Below are positions 44,205 to 59,102 of a stretch of DNA of 64,000 bases, piece by piece; the stretch's first letter is position 1; each line of letters opens with the position of its first letter. The stretch covers positions 83,089,472 to 83,153,471 of the forward strand of contig CM060707.1 of NCBI GenBank assembly GCA_030686995.1. The letters are read 5' to 3'. This DNA comes from Artemisia argyi (Eukaryota; Streptophyta; Magnoliopsida; Asterales; Asteraceae). Made by a program: the position numbers and the translations under genes. The notes under the pieces were generated by a model. The model worked only from the letters and a program-made list of their open reading frames with translations. It was not told where the DNA came from and did no database searches.

Positions 44205-44706
44205 ATCTCCCCCTTTTTGATGATTACAAAACTTAAACTCATTAACTCAAAAATTAGTTTTTAAACAAGTATTTTAGTGAGTTTATATTTACTTCTCCCC
44301 ATTTTTGTAGAATCAAAAAGGTTTTGCCTACAAGATTCAAACGTGAAATATTGACGGGATGAAACCTCCCCCTTGATGTGAACTCCCCCTCGTTCGGGGG
44401 CACCAAGGAGACGAGCTATGGAATGCTTGCAAGACAAAAATATTAGAAGCACAAGGATATTCATGCAAATATATATAAGGTGACAACAACATAAATAAGC
44501 ATGATTAAAAAGAAGCATACATATTAAAGCAAAAGTTGTGTCAAAACACAACAATACAAGTAGCATCAATAGAGATTACAAATAGGATAACTACTACATA
44601 AAATAACAACGAGAAGAATATTCCATCATGCAAAGAGTACATGGGCTTCATAGAGCTTGCAAGAAAAAGGGTGGTAAAGACTTTATTTATTAAGCATATC
44701 ATATGC

Positions 44707-45312
44707 TTAATTTGGAGAGCATGATGGTGATGGTGGAGAAATGGGTGAGAATTGTGGTGGGGGAATAATGGGTGAGGATGGTGGAGTTGGTGGTGGTGGT
44801 GGTGGGTTGGTAAGCAAGTGTTCAATATATGAAAACATATATTGAATTTCATCTCTAAGACCAAAGATTATGGTTCGGTTGTGGATGCAACAAAGGCAAG
44901 TATCTCCATGAGCTTCAAGTAAGCTCCAAGGTATGAGATTAGCAAAGATTTGTGGTGTAATTGGTGGAGATGAGACATGAGCATCATGTGGTGTTATTGG
45001 TGAGAGTGAGATGGTAAGTTGGGTGGAAAAAGGTTCTTGTGTAGGATGTGGTGATGATGCTTGTGGTGGTGACAAGTGTGAGTTGATGTAGTCATTGATT
45101 GATGAAGTTGAAGGTATGGAGGATGAGGAAGTTCCATGAGTGGAAGGTGTTTTGGATGGTGCATTAGGTGCACTTGGAGATGAGCATTTAGGTGGAGGTG
45201 ATGGGGTTGTGTTGTCTTCATTTGTTAAGTCAATGAAGAGTTATTTTGGAGGGATGATAACAATCTTTTGTTTCTTTGAAACCTTAGAGATGGAGGTGCT
45301 AGGTGAAGACAT
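44707..45312 (-). pseudogene. Accessory ORF 2 of copia-C, proline-rich, decayed
   Basis: An ATG at 45312 opens MSSPSTSISKVSKKQKIVII, followed by stops and frame changes. From 45075 a 122-codon open segment is proline-rich and contains IPWSLLEAHGDTCLCCIHN and YMFSYIEHLLTN before a run of seven prolines. It occupies the same place and has the same general composition as the copia-B accessory ORF, but no zinc knuckle is seen. A TATTATAAATTCC motif lies about 60-70 bases before the ATG (about 45370-45382). Function unknown. Confidence 0.45.
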
Positions 45313-45521
45313 GATAGTTTGGGTTGAAAGAGATGATGAATAATGAGATGAATATTGTTAGTTTGGAGGGAATTTATAATATGAAAGTGGTTGATTTAGG
45401 TAAGTTTTTGAAATGGTTTAATGGGATTCTAAAATCAGTTGGGTTAAAAGAAGAAATGGTAGCTGATACTAGAGAAAGAGGTCACAAGATGCAAAAGAAA
45501 ACAGTAAACCCAGTTCCAGAT

Positions 45522-45597
45522 GGCCGGTCCCCTTAATTGTAGGCCGGCCCCCTTAATAATTAAGGGGACCGCCTAGGAAAATTAAGGGGGCCGCCCA
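45522..45597 (-). promoter_or_regulatory. Internal GGCCGGTCC palindrome cluster 1 of copia-C
   Basis: Four GC-rich motifs of the LTR type (GGCCGGTCCCCTTAA and TTAAGGGGGCCGCCC) lie about 210 bases upstream of accessory ORF 2. They duplicate the U3 cluster of the element's own LTR. Confidence 0.6.
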
Positions 45598-45972
45598 TCT
45601 GGTGTTTTCCCAGGCGACCAGAAACCAAAAATTTGCAGAAATGGGTAGTTTTTCAAGTGTGTGTTTCCAGCAAGCTCTATTTGAAGCATATACTCTAGGA
45701 ATGATGAAATATAAGTATATATAAACAAATCATGCATGCAAAATAATATATTATAAGCCAAATATAAAAGAAGCATAATATTAGCATTAAGTTATGATCA
45801 AGATCCTAGCATGATAATAGTTAAAACCTAAGCATCATTCAACAAATAAACATGAAAGAACACAAGTATTTCCAAATAAATCGGACAAATAATAAACCAC
45901 TCAAATGTCTATTAAAGCAATAATTTAACAAAGTAGCAACACATCAACATCTCTACTTCTTCTTCTTGCCCA

Positions 45973-47121
45973 TTATCTTCCTGAACATTTTTCCACAGAT
46001 TTGAATCCTCCTCGAATTTCTTCATGCATTTGTTGTTGTTGGTTAATGATCAATGTTTGACGAGTAAAGAGGAGTTCATCGGTACGCTCATGAGGAAGAG
46101 GAATTTGATATTTGGAATAGTCAATATCAGGGAGATCATCAACAAAGGTCGTGGGGGATGGAGTACTAACACATGAAGTGTCTTCCTCCTCATCATCACC
46201 ATTGCCTCGATGAGATGTCGAACCACGAGGCATAGAGAACATAGAACCACGAGCTTTTCCTTTATCACTACGAGATCGACGAGTCCGGACAAGAGTGAGT
46301 TGATTCAAGGTGGGATGAACAAGCACATAGATATCACTCCGAAGATTTGGGTAATGTTCCATGACATGACGATAAAGTCGTGTAAGGAACATACCGTAAG
46401 GAAGGTTGGCCAAATTGTAGTTCTCTTCAGCAACTACACAATATAACATGTGGGCGATGCTTGCCGTGAGATGATCACGGTGACCTCCAGTACCAAACGC
46501 ATTCTCGCGAATGAGTTCTTCCCAATTTTTCATATCGGGGCTTAGCTCATTGAGAAGAATTTGATTAGCATGAATATCAACATTCTTCGACTTGATTTTG
46601 CGACTAGTCGTACCATGTTCTTGTTCAAGCAGTCGACGAATGTCTTCAGGACTAGGAATCTTAGAATAGTATGGGCCATCCTGAGGACGATTTCTTTCAA
46701 GTGATGAAAGATCCCATTCATTTGAGAATACGGCTTGGCCGTTGTATGGGATCCTGAGAATTTGCCCAAACTGAGCAAGAGTAAGAGTGATGAATTGATT
46801 TTGGATCATGAAAGAAATAAGGAGATGGCCATAGGGATCGGTTTACACTGTCACTTGGCTATAGAAATCAAGAATAAAATGGGAAATGATTGGTTCATTG
46901 ATTTGGTAAAGACATTCAAGACGAATATTGGAGAACATTCATTCGATTTGATCGGATTCATAGAAGGATGGATCGACAATTCTACCTTCGTGAATATTTC
47001 TATTTTCAATGGGACGATAGAAACATGCAACTGAAGGAGACATGCCAGGAGTGGAGGAAACATTAGGAATGTATTGTTTGGTTTTAGAAACATCACGAAC
47101 CGTGGTCTTAGGCATTTTCAC
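45973..47121 (-). pseudogene. Accessory ORF 1 of copia-C (plant transposon protein-like)
   Basis: One frame of 383 codons from about 47121 is interrupted by two stops (46939-46941 and about 46841). Segments include VACFYRPIENRNIHEGRIVD, FGQILRIPYNGQAVFSNEWD, ENAFGTGGHRDHLTASIAHM, YCVVAEENYNLANLPYGMFL and TRLYRHVMEHYP. The IPYNG...H-x-x-x-x-IAHMLYC...LPYGMFLTRL pattern matches, from memory, the 'putative plant transposon protein' domain common in Asteraceae copia ORFs. The tail is acidic, then ends in a helix. No catalytic residues are recognised. It is not a transposase in the DDE sense; its role is unknown. Confidence 0.6.
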
Positions 47122-48209
47122 CTAAACAATATATCAACAAAAATAAAATTAATACAAAAATGATTAATACATGTTATATGCGATACATGTGGAACGAACA
47201 CCTACTTCGACCTAAAAGAAAATAAACCTGGGAAGTAGTTTCACAATGTTCCTTTATTATAATTTTTAACTCGCTTTAAATTTAAATGTCAAAATATAGT
47301 TGTTGAATTAGTTCGATATAATATCAATACTATCCGAACAATATTTTTGACATTATAATTTATTTAGAAATTTGGATAGATATATATTAGATTATATATC
47401 TTGTTATCTCTTACGAGTTTGGCTAAAATAAAACTTGTTAAGAAAGTGAAAATGTGAATTTTGGTTTTCAAATTGTCTTTTCTTAGTTAAACCAAACGCT
47501 CCCTTAACTATATGAATATCGACTAGAACATCAATATATATATCAATTATATATCTTGATGATGTTAATGAACTAGTGATGTGTTAATAAGTTTACCAAA
47601 ATAGTTTCAATGGTTTAAACACTTATTTAAGTCTACTTCGTTCATGAACCAAACGCCCAAGTTGTTTTCATGAACTTATTGAAATGATTTAAAAAGTATG
47701 TTTTGATTGTTTAAAACATTAAGTCACTACAATGTAGTAAGTTTTAACTTGTTTTTAAGAATTATATCAACAATGTGATTTTAGAAAACCAATTTTAGTG
47801 AGGGTTTATGGGCGATTAAGGATTTCGATAATATGATGCGTTAAGCTTAGATAGGATTGCAATTCTACATTCTAATCCTATGGGAAGCATTTGGTTATGC
47901 AATTTCTAAACTTAATTTCACTAAAATTTGGATTGAAATAAATTTTAATAAAATACCTAATTATTGATTAGACATAAAATTGAATGAAATGAGATGAAAT
48001 GTATGTTGAAAAACTTACAAAATATGTTGTTATATGTAAGGTTAACGTTTGCCCCTTGCGAAACAACCCCGGATTCGTGATTTGGTGAAGTATTTTGGTG
48101 GTTTTGGTTGTTTTGGTTCGTTCACAGCAGTGGTGAGGGAGGAAATTATGAACAAATGGAGTGTTTGGGAAAGGATTTAAGATGGAAAACGAGTTTGGAA
48201 GTATCAATA

Positions 48210-48285
48210 GACCGATCCCCTTAAACGTTAAGGGGACCGCCCTCGATAACAAGTCGGTCCCCTTAATCTTTAAGGGGGCCGCCCA
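48210..48285 (-). promoter_or_regulatory. Internal GGTCCCC palindrome cluster 2 of copia-C
   Basis: Motifs GACCGATCCCCTTAA, TTAAGGGGACCG, CGGTCCCCTTAA and TTAAGGGGGCCGCCC repeat the LTR type. A TTAAATCC motif lies about 27 bases downstream on the minus strand (48176-48183), the same spacing as the TTTAAATA motif in the LTR. Accessory ORF 1 begins 1.1 kb further on, with no gene between (47122-48209). Confidence 0.5.
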
Positions 48286-48324
48286 TTGTTTTTTGAATTT
48301 CTTGCGGTTTTTGTTTCTGGAACA

Positions 48325-48327
<3 letters not shown>

Positions 48328-48418
<91 letters not shown>

Positions 48419-48582
48419 GTATATCAAAAATACATAAGAATCCATTAGCACGATGATGAATTACTTGACAATTTTTAATTAACTTTTCGTTAATTAAAAT
48501 GTTCCTTTGACAATTTCGGATAAAATGATCAAAGTGTCAAGATAATGAAGAATTTGAGATGAGTTCGGGAATATGTGAATAT

Positions 48583-48633
<51 letters not shown>

Positions 48634-48949
48634 ATAGATAGTGTGAAAATGTGAGTAAATGGTGGATTATTAGGTGGAGTTTGAGAGATGATGATGAAGA
48701 TAGTTTTTAGTCGGCGAAAGGAGTTTGTTTTATCCATAGTATTCTTGTGTGAAGGCGTTCTTCCTTTATGTTGATCCACTTGACTCACATCCCTTCATCA
48801 TCATGAGTCTTCTAATAGTGGACATTAAAAGATCTTCGAGTTGAACGTCAAAGTTCAAAAGAGCTAAGAGGAAAGAAAAGGTTTGAAAACGAACAATTTT
48901 CTGGAGTTCTAGAAAGTCAACTAATTACGTATCTAGGTTATGTGCACGC

Positions 48950-49019
<70 letters not shown>

Positions 49020-49036
49020 TTGTGTGTATATATATA

Positions 49037-49089
<53 letters not shown>
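48328..49089. repeat. TA and TG microsatellites inside copia-C
   Basis: TA runs lie at 48328-48413 and 48586-48629. A compound TA-TG-TA run lies at 48955-49089, with TG at 48981-49017. The intervening unique sequence (48630-48954) has no gene. They sit between gag and accessory ORF 1, where pol is missing. Confidence 0.9.
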
Positions 49090-49090
<1 letters not shown>

Positions 49091-49288
49091 ATATGAAAAA
49101 GGGAGGAAATAATATCTACGCAAGCAAAGCAACAAAGAAAAAATTATCTACGCATGGCAATGAGTAGAAAAAGAATGACGTACCTGGCGGTCTTCAAAAA
49201 GAAAGTCTTCTAAATCTTCAAGATGATAAATAGACTTTGCAAAAGTCTATGGCGATAGAGCTCCAAGATAGTGATAAGGAATGTTGAT

Positions 49289-51134
49289 CTAGCTATTTGG
49301 TCCCCATTGCCTCTTTGGTCCAAAGTTGTTTGGTCCAAACATGTTCAGCATTTTGCTAGGATGCATGAAAGGTGGTAGTATTCCCCAAGGGTTGTAACTT
49401 GGTTGATAGTTCCACATATGATTACTAGGGTTGTTGTAGTTTTGTTTATTTTGGTTTCTTCTTGGTTGAGGTGTTTTAGATCTAGGAAAAGAATTATTTG
49501 GTTTTCTAGGTGGTGGAGTTTTAGATCTTGTTTTAGGTTTAGACGATCCTACATCGGTCTTTAAAGATGGTTTATAAAACGGTTTCATTTCTTCATCACT
49601 AGCAAGAGGTATTTTCTTATCATTTATGAGTATGTATTTGGGATGTTTTTCTAAGGATGTTGGTTTACTAGATTCGCTTTCAAACTTAACATTTTTTGTT
49701 TCACTAGATGAAGCTTCAATTGGGTTAAATCCTAATCCAGTTTTGTCTCCGGATATTCTTTGAATACTTATTATTTTCTTAAGTGAGTTACTACTATATT
49801 CAAATATACAAATTTCTTTTCTAAGTATTTCATTTTCACATTTAAGCTCTTGACATAATTTACATTCTTCAATAATTTCTTTTCCTTTCTCTAATTTATG
49901 TATTTTAAATTTAAGTTCTAGTATTTCATTTTCTAATTGGTTGTTTATATGATTTAGTGATTTGTTTTTAGTTATTACATGTTGTCCTAATTTACATAGT
50001 CTATTATACTCATTATCTAAACCATTTTTGTCTAACGATAAATTTTCATCACTAAAATATTCGGTTTCAGAACGTACCTCACTTGATGTTTTTGCCATAA
50101 GACACTTCTCATCTTTTGTCATTTCTTTCTCCTCCTCATCACTATCACTCCAAGCTCCTCCAACAAATGCTCTTTGATTTTTATCTCTTGACATCATTGG
50201 ACATTTTCCAATGAGATGATTTGGATCACCACATTTGAAACACTTTCTCTCATTCTTGCTATACTTGTCATCTTTATTCTTTTGAGATGCTCTCCTTTCA
50301 TCGTGTGGTTGTCTAGCGAATCTTCCTCGCCTTTTGAAGAATTTCTTGAAATCTCTTACGGCCATGGCGTATTCTTCGTCATCACTTTCGGAAGATGAGT
50401 TATCTTCGTTACTAGATTCCTTTCTAGCTTTCAAGGCGATTGACTTGCTTTGCTCTCGTTTTCCTTTGACCATTTTGGAGTCCTTCTTTATAATTGATTC
50501 GTAGACTTTTAAATTTCCAATTAATTCATCAAGTTGCAACGTTGACAAATTCTTTGATTCTTCAATAGCCGTCACTTTAGCTCGCCATTTTGGATGAAGG
50601 GCCTAAGAAACTTCCTAACAAAATTCTTACTAGAAAAATTCTCATCAAGTGCTTTTAAACTTGTGATGATAGTGTTAAATCTAGCGAAAGCATTATCAAT
50701 TGATTCCTCTTCCGGAATCGTGAATTGCTCATATTGTTGAACAAGTAGATCTATTTTATTATCTTTGACTTGACTATTACCTTGGTGAGTTATTAATAAG
50801 AGTTCCAAATTTCTTTTGCGGTTTCACACATAAAGATCCTTTCGTACTCTTTACGTGGTAGCACATTATAAATAACCATTTTTGCTTCATCATTTTTAGC
50901 AAGTTTTCTTTTTAAATCATCATTTTGTTTTTCAAAAGGTAAAATTTCATCTTTCTTTGTTTCGGGGTTATTTTGAATAGGTAAAAAATCACCATTAGTA
51001 ATAACATGCCAAAGATCTAGATCTTTTGATTTCACATAAGTTTCGAATCGATTTTTCCAATATAAAAATCCATCACTTTTAAATAGTGGTGGTCTTTGCA
51101 TAGATTGTCCTTCTAAATATTTTTCAGATTCCAT
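49289..51134 (-). pseudogene. Copia-C gag (DUF4219/UBN2, CCHC), two frameshifts
   Basis: The first frame (51134-50793) has RPPLFKSDGFLYWKNRFETY and AKMVIYNVLPRKEYERIF. A frameshift near 50806 leads to LLITHQGNSQVKDNKIDLLV and FARFNTIITSLKALDE. Another near 50600 leads to the long open frame of 428 codons (50575-49289). That frame holds an acidic [20 protein letters not shown] segment, the CCHC knuckle [14 protein letters not shown], a coiled-coil segment (residues about 190-270) and a basic proline/asparagine tail ending [10 protein letters not shown]. This is Sirevirus-type gag, which packages RNA. The stop at 49289 ends gag without any pol behind it. Confidence 0.85.
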
Positions 51135-51202
51135 AGATTGTTACAAGTTTTAAAATACAATATATTTTAAAGATCTTGCAAGACGTGGCTCCTGATACCA
51201 AT

Positions 51203-52433
51203 TGTGGAAAACTAGGAGGGGGTTGAATAGTTTTACGTCCTTTTTTAAATTTAATTTCAAAATCTTTTGTAGCTTATAAAACTTTCGATTCGATCTTACG
51301 TGAATTCAAGTGTCAACAAATACAAGCAAGACTAATCTAATAATGAAAGTATTGAAATAAAATGAAGAAAAGATAGAGTTAGAAAGATCAAACCACAATA
51401 CGCGAATTTATAGTGGTTCGGCTACAAGGACACCTTCCTTACCCTACTCCACTCCCCGAGTACCACACTCGAGAGTTTTCTTCACTATGTCAACAAACTC
51501 CTTATGGCGGAGAAACCTTACACACCTTGGCTTACACCTATTAACGACACTAAGCTAAATGTCGAGTTCTAATCGTAGCTAGAACCAATCTCACAACTTC
51601 TTCAAGACTTCACACCTTTTCTTCTTGTCTACTTCACACCTTCTTCTATGCACAACTAAATCACAACAACTACACTAATTTACAACACACCTAGTATCTA
51701 CAATCAACTAATTCACACAACACTTTACAAGTATCTAGCACTACTACATGATGAAACTAACTAATCACAACACTACTACAATTGTATGGATGTAGAGGAG
51801 TGTTCTTCTTTTTGCACTTGAGTGGATGAAGCTTTGGATCACTTGGAAACAAAGACTTATGAATTATATGATCAAAGGATTTTTGAGATAGAGATGGAGA
51901 TTAGATCAGAAAGTTTTGAGTGCAAAAAGGTAAGAAAAATTTGTGAAATGAATCAGTATTTAAAGGGGAGTAAAATACTGTTCTGGAGCGTGGCCGGTCC
52001 CCTTAATGATTAAGGGGCCGCCTTATGAATTAAGGGGGCCGCCCCCTCCAGAACGTTGGAGTATTTTGTCCTCTTGTGGGGAAGGTTTTTCTAGATAAAA
52101 TTTTTCATTTTTGGTTAGAAATTTGAAATCATATATTAATAATGATTTAAACATATTCTTTTAATTCCAAAAATAATTTTGTAAAAGATATAAAATGTTT
52201 AAGACATTTTTTAAGAGTTCTAGTTATTAGAAAATTTTCCTTTGATCATGTAATGCATAAGTTGCTTAGTTTATGCATACCTTAAGTGATATAAGTTGTA
52301 GAAGTAAATATTTGTTTCTAAATACTTGTTTACGTCATAATCTTGACTTAATTTAGTTTACATTTTGTGATTATCAAAACATAGAGTTATTGAGAAATAT
52401 TAATAACGTTTTTAAACATTATTTATATCAACA
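51203..52433 (-). repeat. 5' LTR of copia-C
   Basis: About 1231 bp, TGTGGAAAACTAG to TATATCAACA in plus-strand reading. The GC-rich cluster is at 51992-52045 and the TTTAAATA motif at 51957-51964. The primer site lies at about 51189-51202. Confidence 0.9.
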
Positions 52434-52438
52434 AAGAC

Positions 52439-54872
<2,434 letters not shown>

Positions 54873-57426
54873 TGTAACACTCCAACCCGACAAGGGTGGA
54901 AGTGCCACATTATGGTGACATATCAAAGCAAATACAAGCGTACAACATAAGTAATACAAAAGAATCTCAAGGGTTACAAAGGAAAATCTGAAATACAAGG
55001 TTACAAAGGAACAACAATAAAATACTAAGTCTGAAAATGTAATCCTTCTAGTCATCTCTAGTCCAGAATAGCTATCAAGGTAAAAGCCTTCTAAGCCCAA
55101 AAGTATTCTCCACTCATAACCCAGATTCCTACTAAAACCTGCAGCAAGAAAAGAAATGCGGCTGAGTTTAAAAAGCCCAGTGAACAGATATAAACAAATG
55201 AAAACTAATAAACAAAGGAAAACGAAAGCGAATACGAAATGAGTCCAAGCAAACCTGCTGAGACAAAGGTCAAGGAATATGGAACATATAGTAGGACTAA
55301 CAGAAAATAATCAAAGGAAGTACGAATATGGAATATCAAATGAATAAAATGAAAATGAAACGGATCACAAGTGTAAGCAATTGAAAAACAAACATAGGTT
55401 AATCACAATAGAGAAGATAAGGATCATGTAAAAGTAGAACTAACAGAAATGCCCAACAATCATATATCAAATTGCACATAGAGTAGCTAGCTCGATGTAC
55501 CAAATGTGAAATGGAGTGTTTTGCACACACATACCCATTCACCAAATTCAAAACCAAACAAAGTACCTAGGATGCATCCATATGCTCCCTGCAAAAAACA
55601 AATGTACATATACCAAGCTCTAGGCTAAGCATACATACAATAATAATAATGGCCATGGTGCTATAGCATAAAAGGGAACGCTGTGGAATAAAACCCACCT
55701 CCACAGATAGTGTCAATACTAATGGTGCATCAGTGGCAAGGCCATGGACTCCCCATGACTGGCTACAATTTAATCAAATAATGGGCAGCATATAAGGGCA
55801 GAGGAATGCTATAAGAAATAGAATATAGCATACAACAAATATCAAAGCAAATCATAACAGAAATTGATCGATCAAAAATGGATCATACAAAGGGATCATA
55901 GCAATGGTTCAAGTCAAAGGTCCAAATCAAATATTCATATCATGAGGTTCAAATCAAAGGTTCATAATAGCAAAAGGGTTCATAGCAAAGGTTCAAAATT
56001 TGAAGTTAAATAATCAAAAGATGTTAAAGAAAGTCATGAGAAATCTTAGAGAATAAAATAGAATTAAGGACTATAGAAAATTATTTAAAACCTTTTTATC
56101 GTAAAAGTATTCCTTTAAAAACACATTTCATAAAAGTCATAAACCTTCATATAAAACTGGCATTGCATCGTAATCACATAAATCATTAAAAAAATAGTTT
56201 TTCTCAAAAGTCATCAGGTTATATTTTTATAAGGGTCTTCATACGAAATTATACTATCAAATGAACCAAGGATATCAGGCGTATAAAGATCAGAAATCAT
56301 AATAGTGGCAATGGAACGGATCATGAGTCGTAAGAAACCTTACTGAAAGGTTAGAATAGTTGTACCTCAACCCGATGACAAAGCAAAATATAGGAAAGAT
56401 CAAACGGGAATGGAAAGCACTCCTTTTTCACGGAACCTAAATGAATTAGAAGCCGAGAATTATTTAATAGTTCATTTCGAATCAGATTACTCCTTTTTAG
56501 TTTATTTTCCCATTTTTAGAAACTTTCCATATTTAGCAGGTTTCTATTTTTAGTGACTTTCCAGATTTAGTAGCTTTCCATTTATAGCAAGTTTCCAAAA
56601 ATATCAAATTTCCATCATTAGCAAGTTCCCATAATTTGAAATGTCCATACTTAGTAAGTTTCACATTAGATTAGGTTAACTATTCAATATGTACAATTAT
56701 AATTAGTTTGAGGTTTGGTTAAGCTAACTTATAAATTTTAGGGTTAATGATGACAGTCTTCCAAATTTTATGGTCTAAAGTGTAATTATCATGAGTTACT
56801 CATTTATTACAGATTAACCCTCTAATATCATCAATTTACAAGTTGCATCCCTTTAGTTAAGTAATTAAAACTCATAACCCCTTTTATTTTTACTTTAATC
56901 AAACAAACTCTTATGTTTCAGAATTCCAGCTTTTAATCACAAACAAGACCTGACTTTTCAAATTTACTAACCATATTAGAACTCAAAACTAAAATTCACC
57001 AAAAATCACAGTGATACTATCATGTCTTACTAACCCACACAATTTTATCCAGAATTTATTGAATAGCTTAAACACGAAAGAAAAATGTTCAAACACAGAC
57101 TACCCAGAATTAGGACCTGCTGTTGTACCCACAAAATATTCACTTGAACGACCTACCAGCACATCCAGGAAAAATCCCCAAAAATTCATGACATTACTAT
57201 ACATATAGAAGTTACATACTGGAGAGTTTCATAGCTTAACTCTTTATAGTTTATAAAATAAAATTTGACAAAGTGGACTGATTTTCAGACTCGATTACTC
57301 TGCTTTGACACTTAATCTTATAAAATTCAAAAATCTTACCTCCCGGCCTTCAAACACCATAAAATTTATATTTCCAGAAAGTAGACAAATATTACTTATG
57401 TTTATACTCAAAAATCACATAAAAAC

Positions 57427-59102
57427 TGATGAGGTGAAAAGTGTACCGCTTTTAAGGGGTCATTTAATCCCGAATTCGAGATTATTTGATCAATTATTGC
57501 CCTAAATCGTTCCTTTTGTCATTTTAAGTACTTTTGGAGAGAAATCTGTAAAAGGAAGCATTTTGGACGTTTTTGGAGCGTAAAAGTGAAGAAAACGGCA
57601 AAGTCTCAAAATTCCTTGTTGGAACAGTACCTGACGGCGTCAAGCTTCTACACGTGACGGCGGCAAGAGTTACAAAAGACGTGGATGTGGAACTTATAAC
57701 GTGACGGCCCAGAGAGTTTTCAAGCATATTGGCCTGACGGCTTCACCAAGGCCGTCAGGTTCCAAATACTAGTGACGGCCCAGAGTAATTTCCTACATTA
57801 CGGCGTCACAATTGGATCTAGACAATACGATTTTTATCATGGCGGCGATTTGACGGCGTCACAAGTTAATACATGACGCCGTCAAGATGTAAACTCTATA
57901 TATAGTTTTCCAATTTTCATTCATTAGTGTGCATCTTTGAGGGAATAAAACCCTAGATGAATTTACAGCTTTTTCAAGGGTTTCAACCCCTTGATTCTTC
58001 CATGTTCAATTGAAGATAAGTACTTATTCAAATCATTCAATATGTCTATGTGTTGTGTGATTATATCTTACGCTTGTCTTCTCTTTAACATGCTAGGCTA
58101 GATTTTCATTGTGTTTGCTTAGATGTAGTGAAACCTAGATGTTGATTATGGGTTGATTAGTGTGCAACTTTGAGGGAATAAAACCCTAGATGAATTTACA
58201 GCTTTTTCAAGGGTTTCAACCCCTTGATTCTTCCATGTTCAATTGAAGATAAGTACTTATTCAAATCATTCAATATGTCTATGTGTTGTGTGATTATATC
58301 TTACGCTTGTCTTCTCTTTAACATGCTAGGCTAGATTTTCATTGTGTTTGCTTAGATGTAGTGAAACCTAGATGTTGATTATGGGTTGATTGTTTGTTTA
58401 TAATTGTTACGGATGATTGTATTCGATGTTAGGCTTAAGAAAACTGGCAAACTTCCATTGGTAACTTGCTTGAACGTCTTAAGAAACATGATCGGAGGTG
58501 TACTACGATTTTTGGTTGTATTTAATGCATAAGAGAATTCTAATGATCCCATGTTAGGAGCTTCTAACGGCTCGACATAGGAGTCAAATAGGATCTTATA
58601 GAGTTAGTGAATATTGTACACGGCCCTACGACTGGTATTAAGGAATATGACCCGTCATCCATGCAATTGTAACAAGCTAATCAACCTATAAAAGATATCT
58701 AGGGAGTAATGAAATCTAAGTAAACACAACTTTCCTCATTATTGTTTCCACCACATTAGTATAATAGTTTTATTTTCATTTCTTTCATTTTATTTTGATT
58801 GCATCTGTAGTTTATTGGGTTAGTTGACTAGCAACTAATTCCGCCCGCTCCTTCAAAACCCGAGATTTTACTTGGTTTCATAAAATATAAAAATACAAAA
58901 AGAATCATTCCTCACCTCTATACCTAGTTTAGTAGGCTTTCTAATCCTAGCGACACTATTCCTGAGTTGAACGATCAATCCCCCGGTACTTGTCACTATA
59001 CTATATTACAACGATCAGGTACACTGCCTGATGGGGGTTGTAAGCTTCTCGAGATCCCTTGAGAGGTAAAACCTGTTGCGAGGGTGCAATTCCCACGTAT
59101 CA
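57427..59102 (+). mobile_element. Solo LTR, array-related, with 233-bp internal duplication
   Basis: Starts TGATGAGGTG, ends CACGTATCA, with a perfect duplication AAAAC (57422-57426 and 59103-59107). It is a diverged relative of the array LTRs and of 40724-42108. A tandem duplication of 233 bp covers about 57924-58389 and makes this copy longer (1676 bp). Confidence 0.9.
57631..57910 (+). promoter_or_regulatory. TGACGGCGTCA cluster and TATA box in second solo LTR
   Basis: TGACGGCGTCA or near variants recur from about 57631 to 57885 (exact copies near 57631, 57851 and, as TGACGCCGTCA, 57874). CTATATATAG follows at about 57896. Intervening half-sites GTGACGGCC are also repeated. Confidence 0.6.

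Larger units (their letters stand above)
42923..52433 (-). mobile_element. Copia-C: complete pol-less Sirevirus-like element
   Basis: LTRs at 42923-44204 and 51203-52433 flank 7.0 kb of internal sequence. The target duplication AAGAC is perfect (42918-42922 and 52434-52438). On the minus strand the primer site ATTGGTATCAGGAGCC follows the right LTR, and AAAAAGGGGGAGAT precedes the left one. Internally there is gag (51134-49289), long TA/TG microsatellites where pol should be, and two decayed accessory ORFs (47121-45973 and about 45312-44707). Protease, integrase, RT and RNase H are absent. The LTRs are similar except for short indels. Confidence 0.9.

Noticed and set aside
48263..48451. ORFs encoding alternating Ile/Tyr on both strands
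   Set aside because: They are translations of a TA microsatellite; the same applies near 49000 and 54500.
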